Translations under genes and position numbers: made by a program
Notes under the pieces: generated by a model
What the model saw: the letters and a program-made list of their open reading frames with translations, nothing else
What the model was told of the DNA's origin: nothing
The model's database searches: none
Origin: Paraburkholderia nodosa
Lineage (GTDB): Bacteria > Pseudomonadota > Gammaproteobacteria > Burkholderiales > Burkholderiaceae
Direction of reading: 5' to 3'
Length of the DNA stretch: 64,000 nt
Assembly: GCF_001718195.1 (NCBI RefSeq)
Contig: NZ_MCNV01000002.1
Span: 496,001 to 560,000, forward strand
Shown here: positions 53,055 to 62,599 of the stretch, piece after piece
Layout of the letters: each line of letters opens with the position of its first letter
Numbering within the stretch: the stretch's first letter is position 1

Positions 53055-54848
53055 TCACTTCTTGCCCGGAATGACGCTCGCCATCACCTGGCGCGCCGTG
53101 TTCGCAATCACGCCGCCCTCGTCCGGGTCGCCTTCCATGAGCGCGCGCGCGAAATGGCGCGCCTGCTCGATCGTCACATGCGGCGGCAGCGGCGGCACGT
53201 CGGGATCGGTCTTCACTTCGAGCACCACGGGGCGCGGCGATGCGAGCGCCTGGTCCCAGGCGTCGCCCAGCTGCTCCGCGTTGTCCACGTAGATGCCCGT
53301 GAGCCCCACCAGTTCCGCAAAACGGTGATACGGCACATTGGGAATGTCCTGCGAGGCTTCGAATTTCGCGTCGCCCTGCATCACGCGCTGCTCCCAGGTC
53401 ACCTGATTCAGGTCCTCGTTGTTGAACACGCAACAGATCCAGCGCGGGCTCGCCCATTGGCGCCAGTACTTCGCCACGGTCACGAGTTCGGCCATGTTGT
53501 TCATCTGCATGGCGCCGTCGCCCACGAGCGCGATCACGGGCCGTTCGGGATGCGCGAACTTCGCCGCGATGGCATAGGGAACGGCCGCCCCCATCGAGGC
53601 GAGACCGCCCGACAGCGAACACATCATGCCGCGCCGGATCTTGAGGTCGCGCGCATACCAGTTCGCGCACGAACCCGAGTCGCTCGTGACGATCGCGCCA
53701 TCGGGCAGACGCGGCGACAGCTCGGTCACCACGCGCTGCGGGTTCACCTTGCCGCTCGTCGCCGCGTGCGCGCGATCCTCGAGCACGCGCTGCCAGCGCT
53801 CGCCAGCATGGATGAGGCGGTTGCGCCAGCTTCCGGCGTTCTTCTGCTCGAGCAGCGGCAAGAGCGCGCGCAGCGTGGCCGCGCTGTCGCCCACGAGGCT
53901 CACCTCCATCGGATAGCGCACGCTGAGCATGCCCGCGTCGATGTCGATCTGCACCGCGCGTGCGTCGCCTTCCTTCGGCAGGAATTCCGAATACGGGAAG
54001 CCGGAGCCAATCATCAGCAAGGTGTCGCAAGAGGACATCATCTCGTCGGTCGGCTTGGTGCCGAGCAGGCCGATGCTGCCCGTCACCCAGGGAATGTCGT
54101 CGGGCACCACGGCTTTGCCGAGCAACGCTTTGGCAACGCCCGCGTGCAGGCGCTCGGCCACGGCGACCACCTCGTCGCCGGCGTGCATCGCGCCCGCGCC
54201 GACGAGTATCGCCACCCGGTGGCCCGCGTTGAGCACCTCGGCCGCGTGCTTGAGGTCGGCCTCGCGCGGCACCACTTCGGGTGCGCTGTAGCCCACGCCG
54301 GAATGCGCCGTGCCGTGCTTGCGCGCGGGCGGCTCATATTCGAGTTCCTGCAAGTCGTTGGGCAGCACCATGGCCGTGACCGTGCGCCGCGAGAGTGCGA
54401 TGCGCACTGCGCGGTCCACCACGTGGCGTACCTGCGCAGGCACGCTGGGCTGCTGCACGTAGGCGCCCGCGACGTCCTTGAACATCGAGACGAGGTCGAG
54501 TTCCTGCTGATAATGCGCGCCGAGCGCGGCGCGCGCCTGCTGGCCCGCAATGGCCAGCACGGGCATGTGGTCGAGCCGCGCGTCATAGAGCCCCGTGAGC
54601 AGGTGCGCCGCGCCCGGCCCCGACGTGGCGATGCACACGCCCAGCTCGCCCGTGAACTTGGCGTGGGCGCTCGCCATGAAGGCGGCCATTTCCTCGTGGC
54701 GCGCCTGCACGAATTCGATCTTGCCCTGCGCGCGCTGCAGCGCGCCGAACATGCCGTTGATGCCGTCGCCGGGATAGCCGTAGATGCGTCGCACGCCCCA
54801 TTCGTGCAGCCGCTCGATGATGAAGTCGCTCACCGTAGTCGTCGCCAT
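53055..54848 (-). CDS. ThDP-dependent enzyme, pyruvate oxidase/acetolactate synthase-like
   Basis: A 597-residue three-domain ThDP enzyme with AAGGAG before the ATG at 54848. The N-terminal PYR domain has the catalytic Glu in FVQARHEEMAAFMA; the central domain (about 190-340) is typical; the C-terminal PP domain has the ThDP motif GDGAMQMNNMAE followed by NNEDLNQVTWE. It decarboxylates a 2-keto acid, probably pyruvate; the lack of a C-terminal membrane helix argues against a PoxB-type quinone oxidase, but pyruvate oxidase, acetolactate synthase and sulfoacetaldehyde acetyltransferase remain possible. It is co-transcribed with the MDR gene. Confidence 0.92.
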   Translation of the reverse strand: MATTTVSDFIIERLHEWGVRRIYGYPGDGINGMFGALQRAQGKIEFVQARHEEMAAFMASAHAKFTGELGVCIATSGPGAAHLLTGLYDARLDHMPVLAIAGQQARAALGAHYQQELDLVSMFKDVAGAYVQQPSVPAQVRHVVDRAVRIALSRRTVTAMVLPNDLQELEYEPPARKHGTAHSGVGYSAPEVVPREADLKHAAEVLNAGHRVAILVGAGAMHAGDEVVAVAERLHAGVAKALLGKAVVPDDIPWVTGSIGLLGTKPTDEMMSSCDTLLMIGSGFPYSEFLPKEGDARAVQIDIDAGMLSVRYPMEVSLVGDSAATLRALLPLLEQKNAGSWRNRLIHAGERWQRVLEDRAHAATSGKVNPQRVVTELSPRLPDGAIVTSDSGSCANWYARDLKIRRGMMCSLSGGLASMGAAVPYAIAAKFAHPERPVIALVGDGAMQMNNMAELVTVAKYWRQWASPRWICCVFNNEDLNQVTWEQRVMQGDAKFEASQDIPNVPYHRFAELVGLTGIYVDNAEQLGDAWDQALASPRPVVLEVKTDPDVPPLPPHVTIEQARHFARALMEGDPDEGGVIANTARQVMASVIPGKK

Positions 54849-55103
54849 GTGCCGTTCTCCTTACGGATAGTCCGAGTCGTTTGCCGTGTTGGCGTCACCC
54901 GCGCAAACGCCGAACCTGGCGCCGGGTGAGACTGGCGGCTTTTGCGCCTCGATGCGCGTCTTTTTTCGTTCGACACCCTCTGCATAGGCATAGCGATTGC
55001 TGCCTGCAGGGAGTTGCCCTTTTCGCGCAAATCGAATCCACCGGGAGCCGCATGAAAGCCTTCCCCCATTCAGCCGATTTCAACGGTGAGCCAGGAGCCG
55101 CGC
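54849..55103. promoter_or_regulatory. Divergent region between the ThDP enzyme and efflux operons
   Basis: About 255 bp with two outward promoters expected. An AT-richer stretch lies near 54955-55015. I see no operator or clear promoter and no local regulator gene, although EmrAB-type operons often have a MarR-type gene nearby. Confidence 0.3.
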
Positions 55104-56276
55104 ATGGCTGAGCAAGAAGGCTCGGGCGGCGTGGGCGCCTGGTCGCGCACACACCGGGGCAAAGCGCGCCGCACGGATGCCGAAAAATCGAAAAACGGTG
55201 CGAACCGCAGTGAGAAGAATGACAATCAGGGCCGCAAGCGACCCGGCAAGAAGCCGCTCATCGTGATCGGCATCGTGCTGCTCGTGATCGCCATTGGCGC
55301 GCTTGTCTGGTGGTTCGTCACGCGCAACGAGGTCAGCACCGACGACGCCTATACCGATGGCAACGCCATCACCATCGCCCCGAAGGTATCGGGCTATGTG
55401 ACGCAACTCAACGTCGACGACAACGTCTACGTGCACAAGGGCGACCTGATGGTCGAGATCGACCGGCGCGACTACGCGGCCCAGGTCGACCAGGCGCGCG
55501 CGCAACTCGGCCTCGCGAAAGCCCAGTTGCTTTCCGCGCAAGCGCAGCTCGACATCGCGCGCGTGCAGTACCCCGCGCAGTACGACCAGGCGCGGGCGCA
55601 GATCGAAACAGCCAGCGCGAACTACGCGCGCGCGCAGGCCGACTACGAACGCCAGCACGGCGTCGATCCCCGCGCAACCACGCAACAGAACATCGACACG
55701 GCCAACGACCAGCAGCGCGTGTCGCATGCCGGCGTCATGAGCGCCCGTGCCCAACTGAAGACGGCGAGCCTCGTGCCGCAGCAGATCCGCCAGGCCGTGG
55801 CCGCCGTGGAGGCGCGCCGCGAAGAGGTGGCGCAGGCCGAGGCGCAGCTCGACACGGCGGAACTGAACCTCGCCTGGTGCGACATGCGCGCGCCCTCCGA
55901 TGGCTGGGTCACGCGCCGCAATGTGCAGTACGGCACGTTCTTGCAGGCGGGTACGTCGCTTTTTTCCATCGTCACGCCGCAAATGTGGATCACCGCCAAT
56001 TTCAAGGAGTCCCAACTCACGCGCATGCGCCCGGGCGACAAGGTCAAGATCAGCGTGGACGCCTACCCGAAGCTCGAATTACGCGGCCACGTGGACAGCA
56101 TCCAGCTCGGCAGCGGCTCGCGCTTTTCGGCGTTCCCCGCCGAGAACGCGACGGGCAATTTCGTCAAGATCGTGCAGCGCGTGCCGGTGAAGATCGTGAT
56201 CGACAGCGGCTTGCCGGGGAACCGGCCGCTGCCGCTGGGGCTTTCGGTCGAGCCTACGGTGTATCTGGCGGACTGA
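55104..56276 (+). CDS. Membrane-fusion protein of an EmrA type efflux pump
   Basis: A 390-residue HlyD/EmrA-type adaptor. The start chosen is the ATG at 55104 (MAEQEGSGG) with AGGAG upstream; an in-frame GTG at 55086 is possible. A long charged N-terminal cytosolic stretch (about 1-50, RRTDAEKSKNGANRS) leads to one membrane helix (about 55-75), then the barrel-sandwich (VSTDDAYTDGNAITIAPKVSGYV), a long alpha-hairpin (QARAQLGLAKAQLLSAQAQLDI) and the DAYPKLELRGHVDS region. It links the inner membrane MFS pump to the outer membrane factor two genes downstream. It begins a three-gene operon. Confidence 0.92.
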   Translation: MAEQEGSGGVGAWSRTHRGKARRTDAEKSKNGANRSEKNDNQGRKRPGKKPLIVIGIVLLVIAIGALVWWFVTRNEVSTDDAYTDGNAITIAPKVSGYVTQLNVDDNVYVHKGDLMVEIDRRDYAAQVDQARAQLGLAKAQLLSAQAQLDIARVQYPAQYDQARAQIETASANYARAQADYERQHGVDPRATTQQNIDTANDQQRVSHAGVMSARAQLKTASLVPQQIRQAVAAVEARREEVAQAEAQLDTAELNLAWCDMRAPSDGWVTRRNVQYGTFLQAGTSLFSIVTPQMWITANFKESQLTRMRPGDKVKISVDAYPKLELRGHVDSIQLGSGSRFSAFPAENATGNFVKIVQRVPVKIVIDSGLPGNRPLPLGLSVEPTVYLAD

Positions 56277-56286
56277 GGGCGCGGCC

Positions 56287-57867
56287 ATGAGCGATTCGCA
56301 GAGCAACTGGCGCCCCGCCGGCAACCCCTGGCTCATCGCGATCGCGGTCACGCTCGCCGCGTTCATGGAAGTGCTCGACACGACCATCGTGAACGTCGCG
56401 CTGCCCCATATCGCCGGCACGATGTCGGCGAGCTACGACGAGGCCACCTGGGTGCTGACGTCCTACCTCGTCGCCAATGGCATCGTGCTGCCCATCTCGG
56501 CGTTCTTCGCCCGCGTGCTCGGCCGCAAGCGCTATTTCATGCTCTGCATCGTCGCGTTCACGGTGTGCTCTTTCCTGTGCGGCGTCGCCACGAGCCTCGG
56601 CCAGTTCGTGATCTTCCGCGTGGCGCAAGGCTTCTTTGGCGGCGGCCTGCAGCCGAACCAGCAGTCCATCATCCTCGACACCTTCGAACCCAGCCAGCGC
56701 GGCCGCGCGTTTTCGATCTCCGCCGTCGCCATCGTCGTCGCCCCTGTGCTCGGCCCGACGCTGGGCGGCTGGATCACCGACCACGTCTCATGGCGCTGGG
56801 TCTTCCTGCTCAACGTGCCGGTCGGCATTCTCACGACCCTCGCCGTGTTCCAGCTCGTGGAAGACCCGCCATGGGTCAAACGCGAGACACACCAACGCAT
56901 GAACTGGCGCACGGTCGACTTCTGGGGCATCGGGCTCATCGCCCTGGGTCTCGGCTGCCTGCAGGTCACGCTCGATCGCGGCGAGGACGACGACTGGTTC
57001 TCGTCGCCGTTCATCGTCACCTTCGCCGTGCTCGCAGTGCTCGGCATCGTGGGGGCAACCTTGCGCCTTATCTACGCGAAGCATCCCGTCGTGGATCTGC
57101 GCTGCCTGCGCGACCGCAATTTCGCGCTGGGCTGCTGCATGATCGCCGCGTTCGCCGCCGTGCTCTATGGCAGCGCCGTGATCATTCCGCAACTCGCACA
57201 GCAGCAGCTCGGCTACACCGCCACGCTCGCGGGCCTCGTGCTGTCACCGGGCGCGCTGCTCATTACGATGGAGATTCCCATCGTCAGCCGGTTGATGCCG
57301 CATATCCAGACGCGCATGCTCATCCTGACCGGCTTCATCATGCTCACCGTGGCGCTCATCTACGCGCGCACGCTCACGCCCGATATCGACTACCTCACGC
57401 TCGTGAAGCTGCGCAGCGCGCAGTCGCTCGCCATCGGATTCCTGTTCGTGCCTGTCACGACGCTCGCTTACCTCACCGTGCCGAAGGAGCTCAATAACGA
57501 CGCCTCCGCACTGTTCACCATGTTCCGCAACGTGGCCGGCTCGATCGGCATTTCGGTCTCCACCGCGTTGATTCGCGAGCGCTCGCAGGCATGGATGGCG
57601 CATCTTTCGGCCCATATGTCGCCGTTCTCGCAGAACTACCAGGACACACTCGCGCGCGAGGCGCAAACGGTCATGCAAAGCACCGGAACGCCGCTCGCGC
57701 ACGCCATGCAGACGGCGAACGGCCATCTCTACGAGACCTTCGTTTCGCAGGCCACCATCCTTGCCTATATCGACGTATTTGGCATACTCGCCTGCTTCTG
57801 CGCGGTGTTCGCGCCGCTCGCGCTGTTGTTCTCGCCCTCGAAAGCGGCGGGTTCAGGAGGCCATTGA
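56287..57867 (+). CDS. MFS efflux pump, EmrB/QacA (DHA2) family
   Basis: A 526-residue 14-helix MFS transporter. Motif C-like stretches (VAPVLGPTLGGWITD) and the DHA2 signature LDTTIVNVALPHIAGTM at helix 1 are clear, as is the A-type loop (LGRKRYFMLCIV). With its adaptor and outer membrane partner it should push hydrophobic or cationic drugs out of the cell in exchange for protons. A GAGGG site lies upstream. It starts 10 bp after the adaptor gene. Confidence 0.94.
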   Translation: MSDSQSNWRPAGNPWLIAIAVTLAAFMEVLDTTIVNVALPHIAGTMSASYDEATWVLTSYLVANGIVLPISAFFARVLGRKRYFMLCIVAFTVCSFLCGVATSLGQFVIFRVAQGFFGGGLQPNQQSIILDTFEPSQRGRAFSISAVAIVVAPVLGPTLGGWITDHVSWRWVFLLNVPVGILTTLAVFQLVEDPPWVKRETHQRMNWRTVDFWGIGLIALGLGCLQVTLDRGEDDDWFSSPFIVTFAVLAVLGIVGATLRLIYAKHPVVDLRCLRDRNFALGCCMIAAFAAVLYGSAVIIPQLAQQQLGYTATLAGLVLSPGALLITMEIPIVSRLMPHIQTRMLILTGFIMLTVALIYARTLTPDIDYLTLVKLRSAQSLAIGFLFVPVTTLAYLTVPKELNNDASALFTMFRNVAGSIGISVSTALIRERSQAWMAHLSAHMSPFSQNYQDTLAREAQTVMQSTGTPLAHAMQTANGHLYETFVSQATILAYIDVFGILACFCAVFAPLALLFSPSKAAGSGGH

Positions 57868-57868
57868 C

Positions 57869-59437
57869 ATGCGAGCGCTCGCCGTCATTCTCGCCGCTTC
57901 ACTGTGTGCCTGCACCGTAGGCCCCGACTTCCAGCCGCCGCAGGCCAACGCGCCCGCAGACTGGCATGCGACGCAACGCACGGCGAACGGACCGGGCGGC
58001 GCATCGACGCCCACCGTCGAATCGAATCCCGATCCGCAGTGGTGGCGCGGCTTCCGCGACCCCGCGCTCGACGCCCTGATCGAGCGCGCATTGAGCGACA
58101 ACCCCGATCTGCAGATCGCGGTCGTGCGCATCGCGCAGGCACGCGAACGAACCCAGCAGGCCGCCGCACAAGGCCTGCCGAACGTGCGCGCGAGCGCGAG
58201 CTACAAGCGCGAACAACTGGGCGCGAAGGGCCTGCTCGAATCGGCGGGCGTCTACAACAAGGTCGATGCGCTCGGCGCGCCCAACTCGCCCGTCAACCAG
58301 ATCGCGCCGGGTGCGGGCCCAGGCGTGGAGCGCGGCGCGCAAAGCGCGCTCGACCGGCTCACCGCGCCCGTGGACCTGTGGCAAGCGGGCTTCGACGCGT
58401 CATGGGAACTCGACCTCTTCGGGCGCGTGCGACGCTCCGTCGAAGCCGCAAATGCGCAGGCCGATGTCGCGCTCGAGTCGCAACGCGATGCGCAGGTCTC
58501 GCTGGAAGCCGAAGTGGCCGAGACCTATCTGCAGCTGCGCGGCGCCCAGATGCTGCACGCGACGGCCCAGAACCTCGTCGCCGAGCAGCGCGAGACCGAG
58601 GACCTCGCGCGCAGCGCCGCGATGCACGGCCTCGAAAGCGAACTCGATGTCGCGCGCGCGCACGCCGAGCGTACGCAAACCGAGGCGCTGCTGCCGCAAT
58701 ACGATCAGCAGATCGCGCAGTCGCTCAACGCGCTCGCGGTGCTGGTAGGCGAAGCGCCGGGTGCGCTCGACACCGAACTCACGCCGCCCGGCATACTGCC
58801 CGGCACGCCGCCCGCAGTGCCGGTCGGGCTGCCCGCCACGCTCGCGCGCCGGCGCCCCGACATCCGCCGCGCCGAAGCTTCGCTGCACGCGGCCACGGCC
58901 AACGTGGGCGTGGCCGTGGCGCAGTTCTATCCGGACATCTCGCTCACCGGGCAGGTCGGCACGCGCGCGACCTCGCCGCACGATCTCACGCACTGGGCGA
59001 ACCTTTTCTGGTCATGGGGGCCGAGCGTATCGCTGCCCGTCTTCCAGGGCGGCGCGCTCGTGTCGAACTTGCGGCTGTCGAAGCTCCAGCAGGTCGAAGC
59101 CGCGCTCGATTACCGCAAAACCGTGCTCGATGCGCTGCGCGACGTGAACAACGCGCTCGATGTGTATCGCACCGATCAGACGCGCCTCGTCTCGCTCGAC
59201 GAGAGCGCGGCAGCCCAGCGCCACGCGTTCGATCTCGCACGCGAGAGCTATCGCAAGGGCATTGTCTCGTTCATCGACGTGCTCGATGCGCAGCGCCAAC
59301 TGAGCAGCGCCGAGCAGAACGCGCAGCAGGAGCAACTGCAGGTATGCACCGACCTCGTGGCGTTGTACAAGGCGCTGGGCGGCGGGTGGGAGCAAGCGGG
59401 GCCGATCGCCTCGTCCGCCCCTCCACCGCCGCGCTAA
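57869..59437 (+). CDS. NodT-type outer membrane efflux lipoprotein
   Basis: A 522-residue outer membrane factor with lipobox CAC (MRALAVILAASLCACTVGPDF) and NodT-family runs (WWRGFRDPALDALIERAL, ARRRPDIRRAEASLHAATA). It begins one base after the EmrB stop and completes the tripartite pump. It is distinct from the NodT-type lipoprotein at 1006-2487 (different loops). It ends in a four-base tail-to-tail overlap with the CHAD gene. Length is near the family norm (about 480-520). Confidence 0.94.
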   Translation: MRALAVILAASLCACTVGPDFQPPQANAPADWHATQRTANGPGGASTPTVESNPDPQWWRGFRDPALDALIERALSDNPDLQIAVVRIAQARERTQQAAAQGLPNVRASASYKREQLGAKGLLESAGVYNKVDALGAPNSPVNQIAPGAGPGVERGAQSALDRLTAPVDLWQAGFDASWELDLFGRVRRSVEAANAQADVALESQRDAQVSLEAEVAETYLQLRGAQMLHATAQNLVAEQRETEDLARSAAMHGLESELDVARAHAERTQTEALLPQYDQQIAQSLNALAVLVGEAPGALDTELTPPGILPGTPPAVPVGLPATLARRRPDIRRAEASLHAATANVGVAVAQFYPDISLTGQVGTRATSPHDLTHWANLFWSWGPSVSLPVFQGGALVSNLRLSKLQQVEAALDYRKTVLDALRDVNNALDVYRTDQTRLVSLDESAAAQRHAFDLARESYRKGIVSFIDVLDAQRQLSSAEQNAQQEQLQVCTDLVALYKALGGGWEQAGPIASSAPPPPR

Positions 59438-60258
59438 TCGAGCAGCTTTGCCGCCATTCGCCGGCGCTTCTTGCGTTCGCGACGCAGCGTCGCGAGCGCG
59501 GCATCGGCCTTCGCACCGTCCGGGAAGATCTCGCGATGTTGGGCGAGCAGCTGTTCGCTCGCGACCGCATCGTTTAGCTTGCCGAAACGATCCTGAAGTT
59601 TCTTGAGCGACTTCATACCCCGGTTTTCGCGGCGCGGCAGTATCGATCCGAAGAACTCGAGCAGATAGCGCAGGCGCTTCGCCCCCTTGCGCACCTCGTG
59701 CCACGAGGCGTAATCGCGGCGTTTTGCGCTGCGCGCTCGCCGCATGCGCTTAGCCAGCGACCGGCGCGCCGCTCGCACGCGTTCGCGCGCGAGGCGCTTG
59801 AGCGGCGTGCGGCGCGGCGACGTGTTCAACGCCCGGTTCACCTCATGCAGCATGTCGCGCAGCGCGTGTTTGAGATCGGCGGCAGAGAGCGTCTGCCGGG
59901 CGTGCTCGCGCGCCGCTTGTCGTACCGGCGCAAGGTGCCCGTTCGCGAGTGCGCCGCCGTCCGTGCCGAGCAGCGCGACGGCAATGTCCCAATCGCGCAC
60001 CTCGCCCGCGGCCGACGCCGCACGCTTGAGAAACGCCCGCTGCGGCTCGATCCTCGCGCGCCCGAGCAGCGGCCGCCACGCCCACAACAGCGTGCGCAGC
60101 CGCCGCAACGCGACGCGCAGCTGGTGCATCGTTTCCGGCTCGGTGTCGAGCGCGGTGACACGCGCAAGCGCTTCCCTCACCAGCGGCTGCGCATAGCGCG
60201 AAAACTGCGATTGCGCGTCGCTGCGCGCGTTCTTCGATCGTGTAGCCGGCTTGTCCAT
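59434..60258 (-). CDS. CHAD domain protein
   Basis: A 274-residue protein formed largely by one CHAD domain: helical, with conserved His and many Arg/Lys (TMHQLRVALRRLRTLLWAWRP, the WHEVRKGAKRLRYLLEFF block). GGGAGGG precedes the ATG at 60258. CHAD domains bind inorganic polyphosphate and locate on polyphosphate granules in other bacteria. The gene starts 24 bp after the catalase gene, so the two are co-transcribed, suggesting a tie between polyphosphate and oxidative stress. Confidence 0.92.
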   Translation of the reverse strand: MDKPATRSKNARSDAQSQFSRYAQPLVREALARVTALDTEPETMHQLRVALRRLRTLLWAWRPLLGRARIEPQRAFLKRAASAAGEVRDWDIAVALLGTDGGALANGHLAPVRQAAREHARQTLSAADLKHALRDMLHEVNRALNTSPRRTPLKRLARERVRAARRSLAKRMRRARSAKRRDYASWHEVRKGAKRLRYLLEFFGSILPRRENRGMKSLKKLQDRFGKLNDAVASEQLLAQHREIFPDGAKADAALATLRRERKKRRRMAAKLLD

Positions 60259-60282
60259 TTGCTTGTGCCCTCCCGTTGACGC

Positions 60283-62379
60283 TCACGCCGGCACCGCCAG
60301 CGTCTGCGCCACGCGCGACCATACGCGATGCTGCCCCGCCGCTTCGATGAATTCCTTGAGCACGCGCTCGAGTTCGGCTTCATCGCCGTTCGCGACGCCG
60401 TCCGCGTGATCGGGCAACTGCGCGGCGGACAGCACGAGCCGCCCCGTCTCGACCGAGCCGATCGCCTTCAGATGCTTGAACGCTTCGAGCACGAAGTGAC
60501 GCGCATCGCCCGACTGCGTCAATGCCTCCGTGGCCTTCTCGCCGCCGGGGACGAACACCGCGTCGAACATGACGGAGGGCATGCCGGTGATAGTCGCATC
60601 GGGCGCGAGATCGCCGATCGGCGCGAGCGTGGGCGCGATGACGAGCGCCGTTGCGCCCTCCAGCGCAAAGGCATCGCGCAGCCGCGTGAGCATGGCGGGG
60701 TCCGCGCCGGGCGCGGTGAGCAAGGCGATCTTGCGCGCCTTGATGCCGGGCTGCACGCGGTTGAGCAGGCTGAGCGCGGGCGAACTGGCCGTGCGCGGCT
60801 TGCCTGGTTTGGCGCCGGCTTTTGGTTTCGGCAAGCCGAGCGCTTGCGCCACGCTCGCAGCGAGGTCCGCGTCGATGTTCGCGAGAATGGCGTTGACCTG
60901 GCGTTCGCGTATTTCGGGCTTCGTGACCTTGCCCAGTTCGAAGGTATAGGCGGCCTTGATATGGTCCTTCTCCGGCTCCGACATGCTGTGGTAGAACATC
61001 GTGGCCTGCGAGAAGTGGTCCGCGAACGACTCGCTGCGCACGCGTATCTTCACGCCGTCCATGCGTTCCTGGTAGCTTTCGAAGCCGCCGTCCTTCGGCT
61101 GCGTTTCCTTCGGCCACCCGCCGCTCACCGAATTCGGTTCGTACGAAGCCTGGCCGACGTTGACGGTTTGCCGGTGCATCGCATCGCGCTGATTGTTCTG
61201 GTACGGGCAAACCGGCCGGTTGATCGGAATCTCGTGAAAGTTCGGGCCGCCGAGACGGCTGATCTGCGTATCGGTATAGGAGAACAACCGCCCTTGCAGC
61301 AACGGGTCGTTCGTGAAATCGATGCCCGGCACGATATGGCCGGGATGGAACGCGACCTGCTCCGTTTCCGCAAAGAAGTTGTCCGGATTGCGGTTGAGCG
61401 TCATCTTGCCGATGATCTTCACCGGCACCTCTTCTTCGGGCACGAGCTTGGTCGGATCGAGCAGATCGAAGTCGAACTTGTGTTCGTCGCTCTCCTCGAT
61501 GACCTGCACGCCCAGTTCGAACTCGGGATAGGCGCCGCGCTCGATCGCCTCCCACAAGTCGCGCCGATGAAAGTCGGGGTCCTTGCCAGCGATCTTCTGC
61601 GCTTCGTCCCACAGCAGCGAGTACGAGCCCAGCACGGGCCGCCAGTGCCACTTGATGAAGCGCGCGTGGCCCTTGGCATTGACGAAGCGAAACGTATGCA
61701 CTCCGAACCCTTCCATGGTGCGCAGGCTGCGCGGGATCGCGCGGTCGGACATGGCCCAGATGACCGTGTGCGCGCTTTCCGGCACGAGCGAGACGAAGTC
61801 CCAGAACGTATCGTGGGCGGTGCCGCCCGTGGGCATTTCGTCGGGGGCCTCGGGCTTCACCGCATGCACGAAGTCGGGGAACTTGATCGCGTCCTGAATG
61901 AAGAACACGGGCACGTTGTTGCCCACCAGATCGAAATTGCCCTCGTCTGTGTAGAACTTGGTGGCGAAGCCGCGTATGTCGCGCACGGTGTCCGCCGAGC
62001 CGCGCGGCCCCTGCACCGTCGAAAATCGCACGTAGACAGGCGTTTCCTTGGCGGGGTCCTGCAAAAAGCCCGCGCGCGTGAGTTCGGCTTGCGACTCGTA
62101 TACACGAAAAACCCCATGCGCAGCGGAACCGCGCGCGTGCACGATGCGCTCCGGAATCCGTTCGTGGTCGAAGTGCGTGATTTTCTCGCGCATGATGAAG
62201 TCTTCGAGCAGCGAAGGGCCGCGCGCACCTGCACGCAAGGTGTTCTGGTTATCGGCGATCTTCACGCCCTGGTTGGTGCGCAGCGCCTCGCCGTCCGCAT
62301 GCGCGCGAAACGATTCGAGGCTCTGCGATTTCGCGTCGGTGGGCTGATGCTTGCCTTGAGGGCTTCTGTGTTTTGTCAT
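60283..62379 (-). CDS. katE: Catalase KatE, large-subunit type
   Basis: A 698-residue clade II (large subunit) catalase. GGAGC lies upstream of the ATG at 62379. The distal His is in ERIVHARGSAAHGVFRVYE, and the Asn in DLVGNNVPVFFIQDAI; the proximal Tyr is in RLFSYTDTQISRLG. A C-terminal class I glutamine amidotransferase-like (flavodoxin-like) domain from about 560 is typical for HPII. It destroys hydrogen peroxide, often in stationary phase. It leads the katE-CHAD operon and diverges from the CDF transporter. Confidence 0.95.
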   Translation of the reverse strand: MTKHRSPQGKHQPTDAKSQSLESFRAHADGEALRTNQGVKIADNQNTLRAGARGPSLLEDFIMREKITHFDHERIPERIVHARGSAAHGVFRVYESQAELTRAGFLQDPAKETPVYVRFSTVQGPRGSADTVRDIRGFATKFYTDEGNFDLVGNNVPVFFIQDAIKFPDFVHAVKPEAPDEMPTGGTAHDTFWDFVSLVPESAHTVIWAMSDRAIPRSLRTMEGFGVHTFRFVNAKGHARFIKWHWRPVLGSYSLLWDEAQKIAGKDPDFHRRDLWEAIERGAYPEFELGVQVIEESDEHKFDFDLLDPTKLVPEEEVPVKIIGKMTLNRNPDNFFAETEQVAFHPGHIVPGIDFTNDPLLQGRLFSYTDTQISRLGGPNFHEIPINRPVCPYQNNQRDAMHRQTVNVGQASYEPNSVSGGWPKETQPKDGGFESYQERMDGVKIRVRSESFADHFSQATMFYHSMSEPEKDHIKAAYTFELGKVTKPEIRERQVNAILANIDADLAASVAQALGLPKPKAGAKPGKPRTASSPALSLLNRVQPGIKARKIALLTAPGADPAMLTRLRDAFALEGATALVIAPTLAPIGDLAPDATITGMPSVMFDAVFVPGGEKATEALTQSGDARHFVLEAFKHLKAIGSVETGRLVLSAAQLPDHADGVANGDEAELERVLKEFIEAAGQHRVWSRVAQTLAVPA

Positions 62380-62599
62380 GGGGTGGCTCCTGGTGAGTGT
62401 TCCGAATGGCTCGCCACAAGGTGAAGGCGAGCGACAACATCATCCGGAGCGCAAGCGATGTGCCCTCGCAATCGCGCCGGCGCACGCGCGCAGGGGGCAT
62501 GCGATTTGCGCGCCCGCAATAAGGGGGTGAACGGGAGCGCACGATGGCTGCATGGACCAAGACGATAGACGTTGCGGCGCGCGACATCCCGGGGTTCTG
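62380..62599. promoter_or_regulatory. Divergent region between katE and the CDF transporter gene
   Basis: About 220 bp with both promoters. No OxyR-type repeat or sigma box could be named. A poor ribosome binding site precedes each candidate start of the CDF gene. Confidence 0.3.

Noticed and set aside
52512..54929. Open frame of 805 codons antisense to the MDR and ThDP genes
   Set aside because: It spans two well-recognised genes and their gap, has low-complexity His/Arg-rich content and no ribosome binding site.
60328..62424. Open frame of 698 codons antisense to katE
   Set aside because: It mirrors katE almost exactly in length; katE has complete catalase motifs, so this is a codon-bias shadow.
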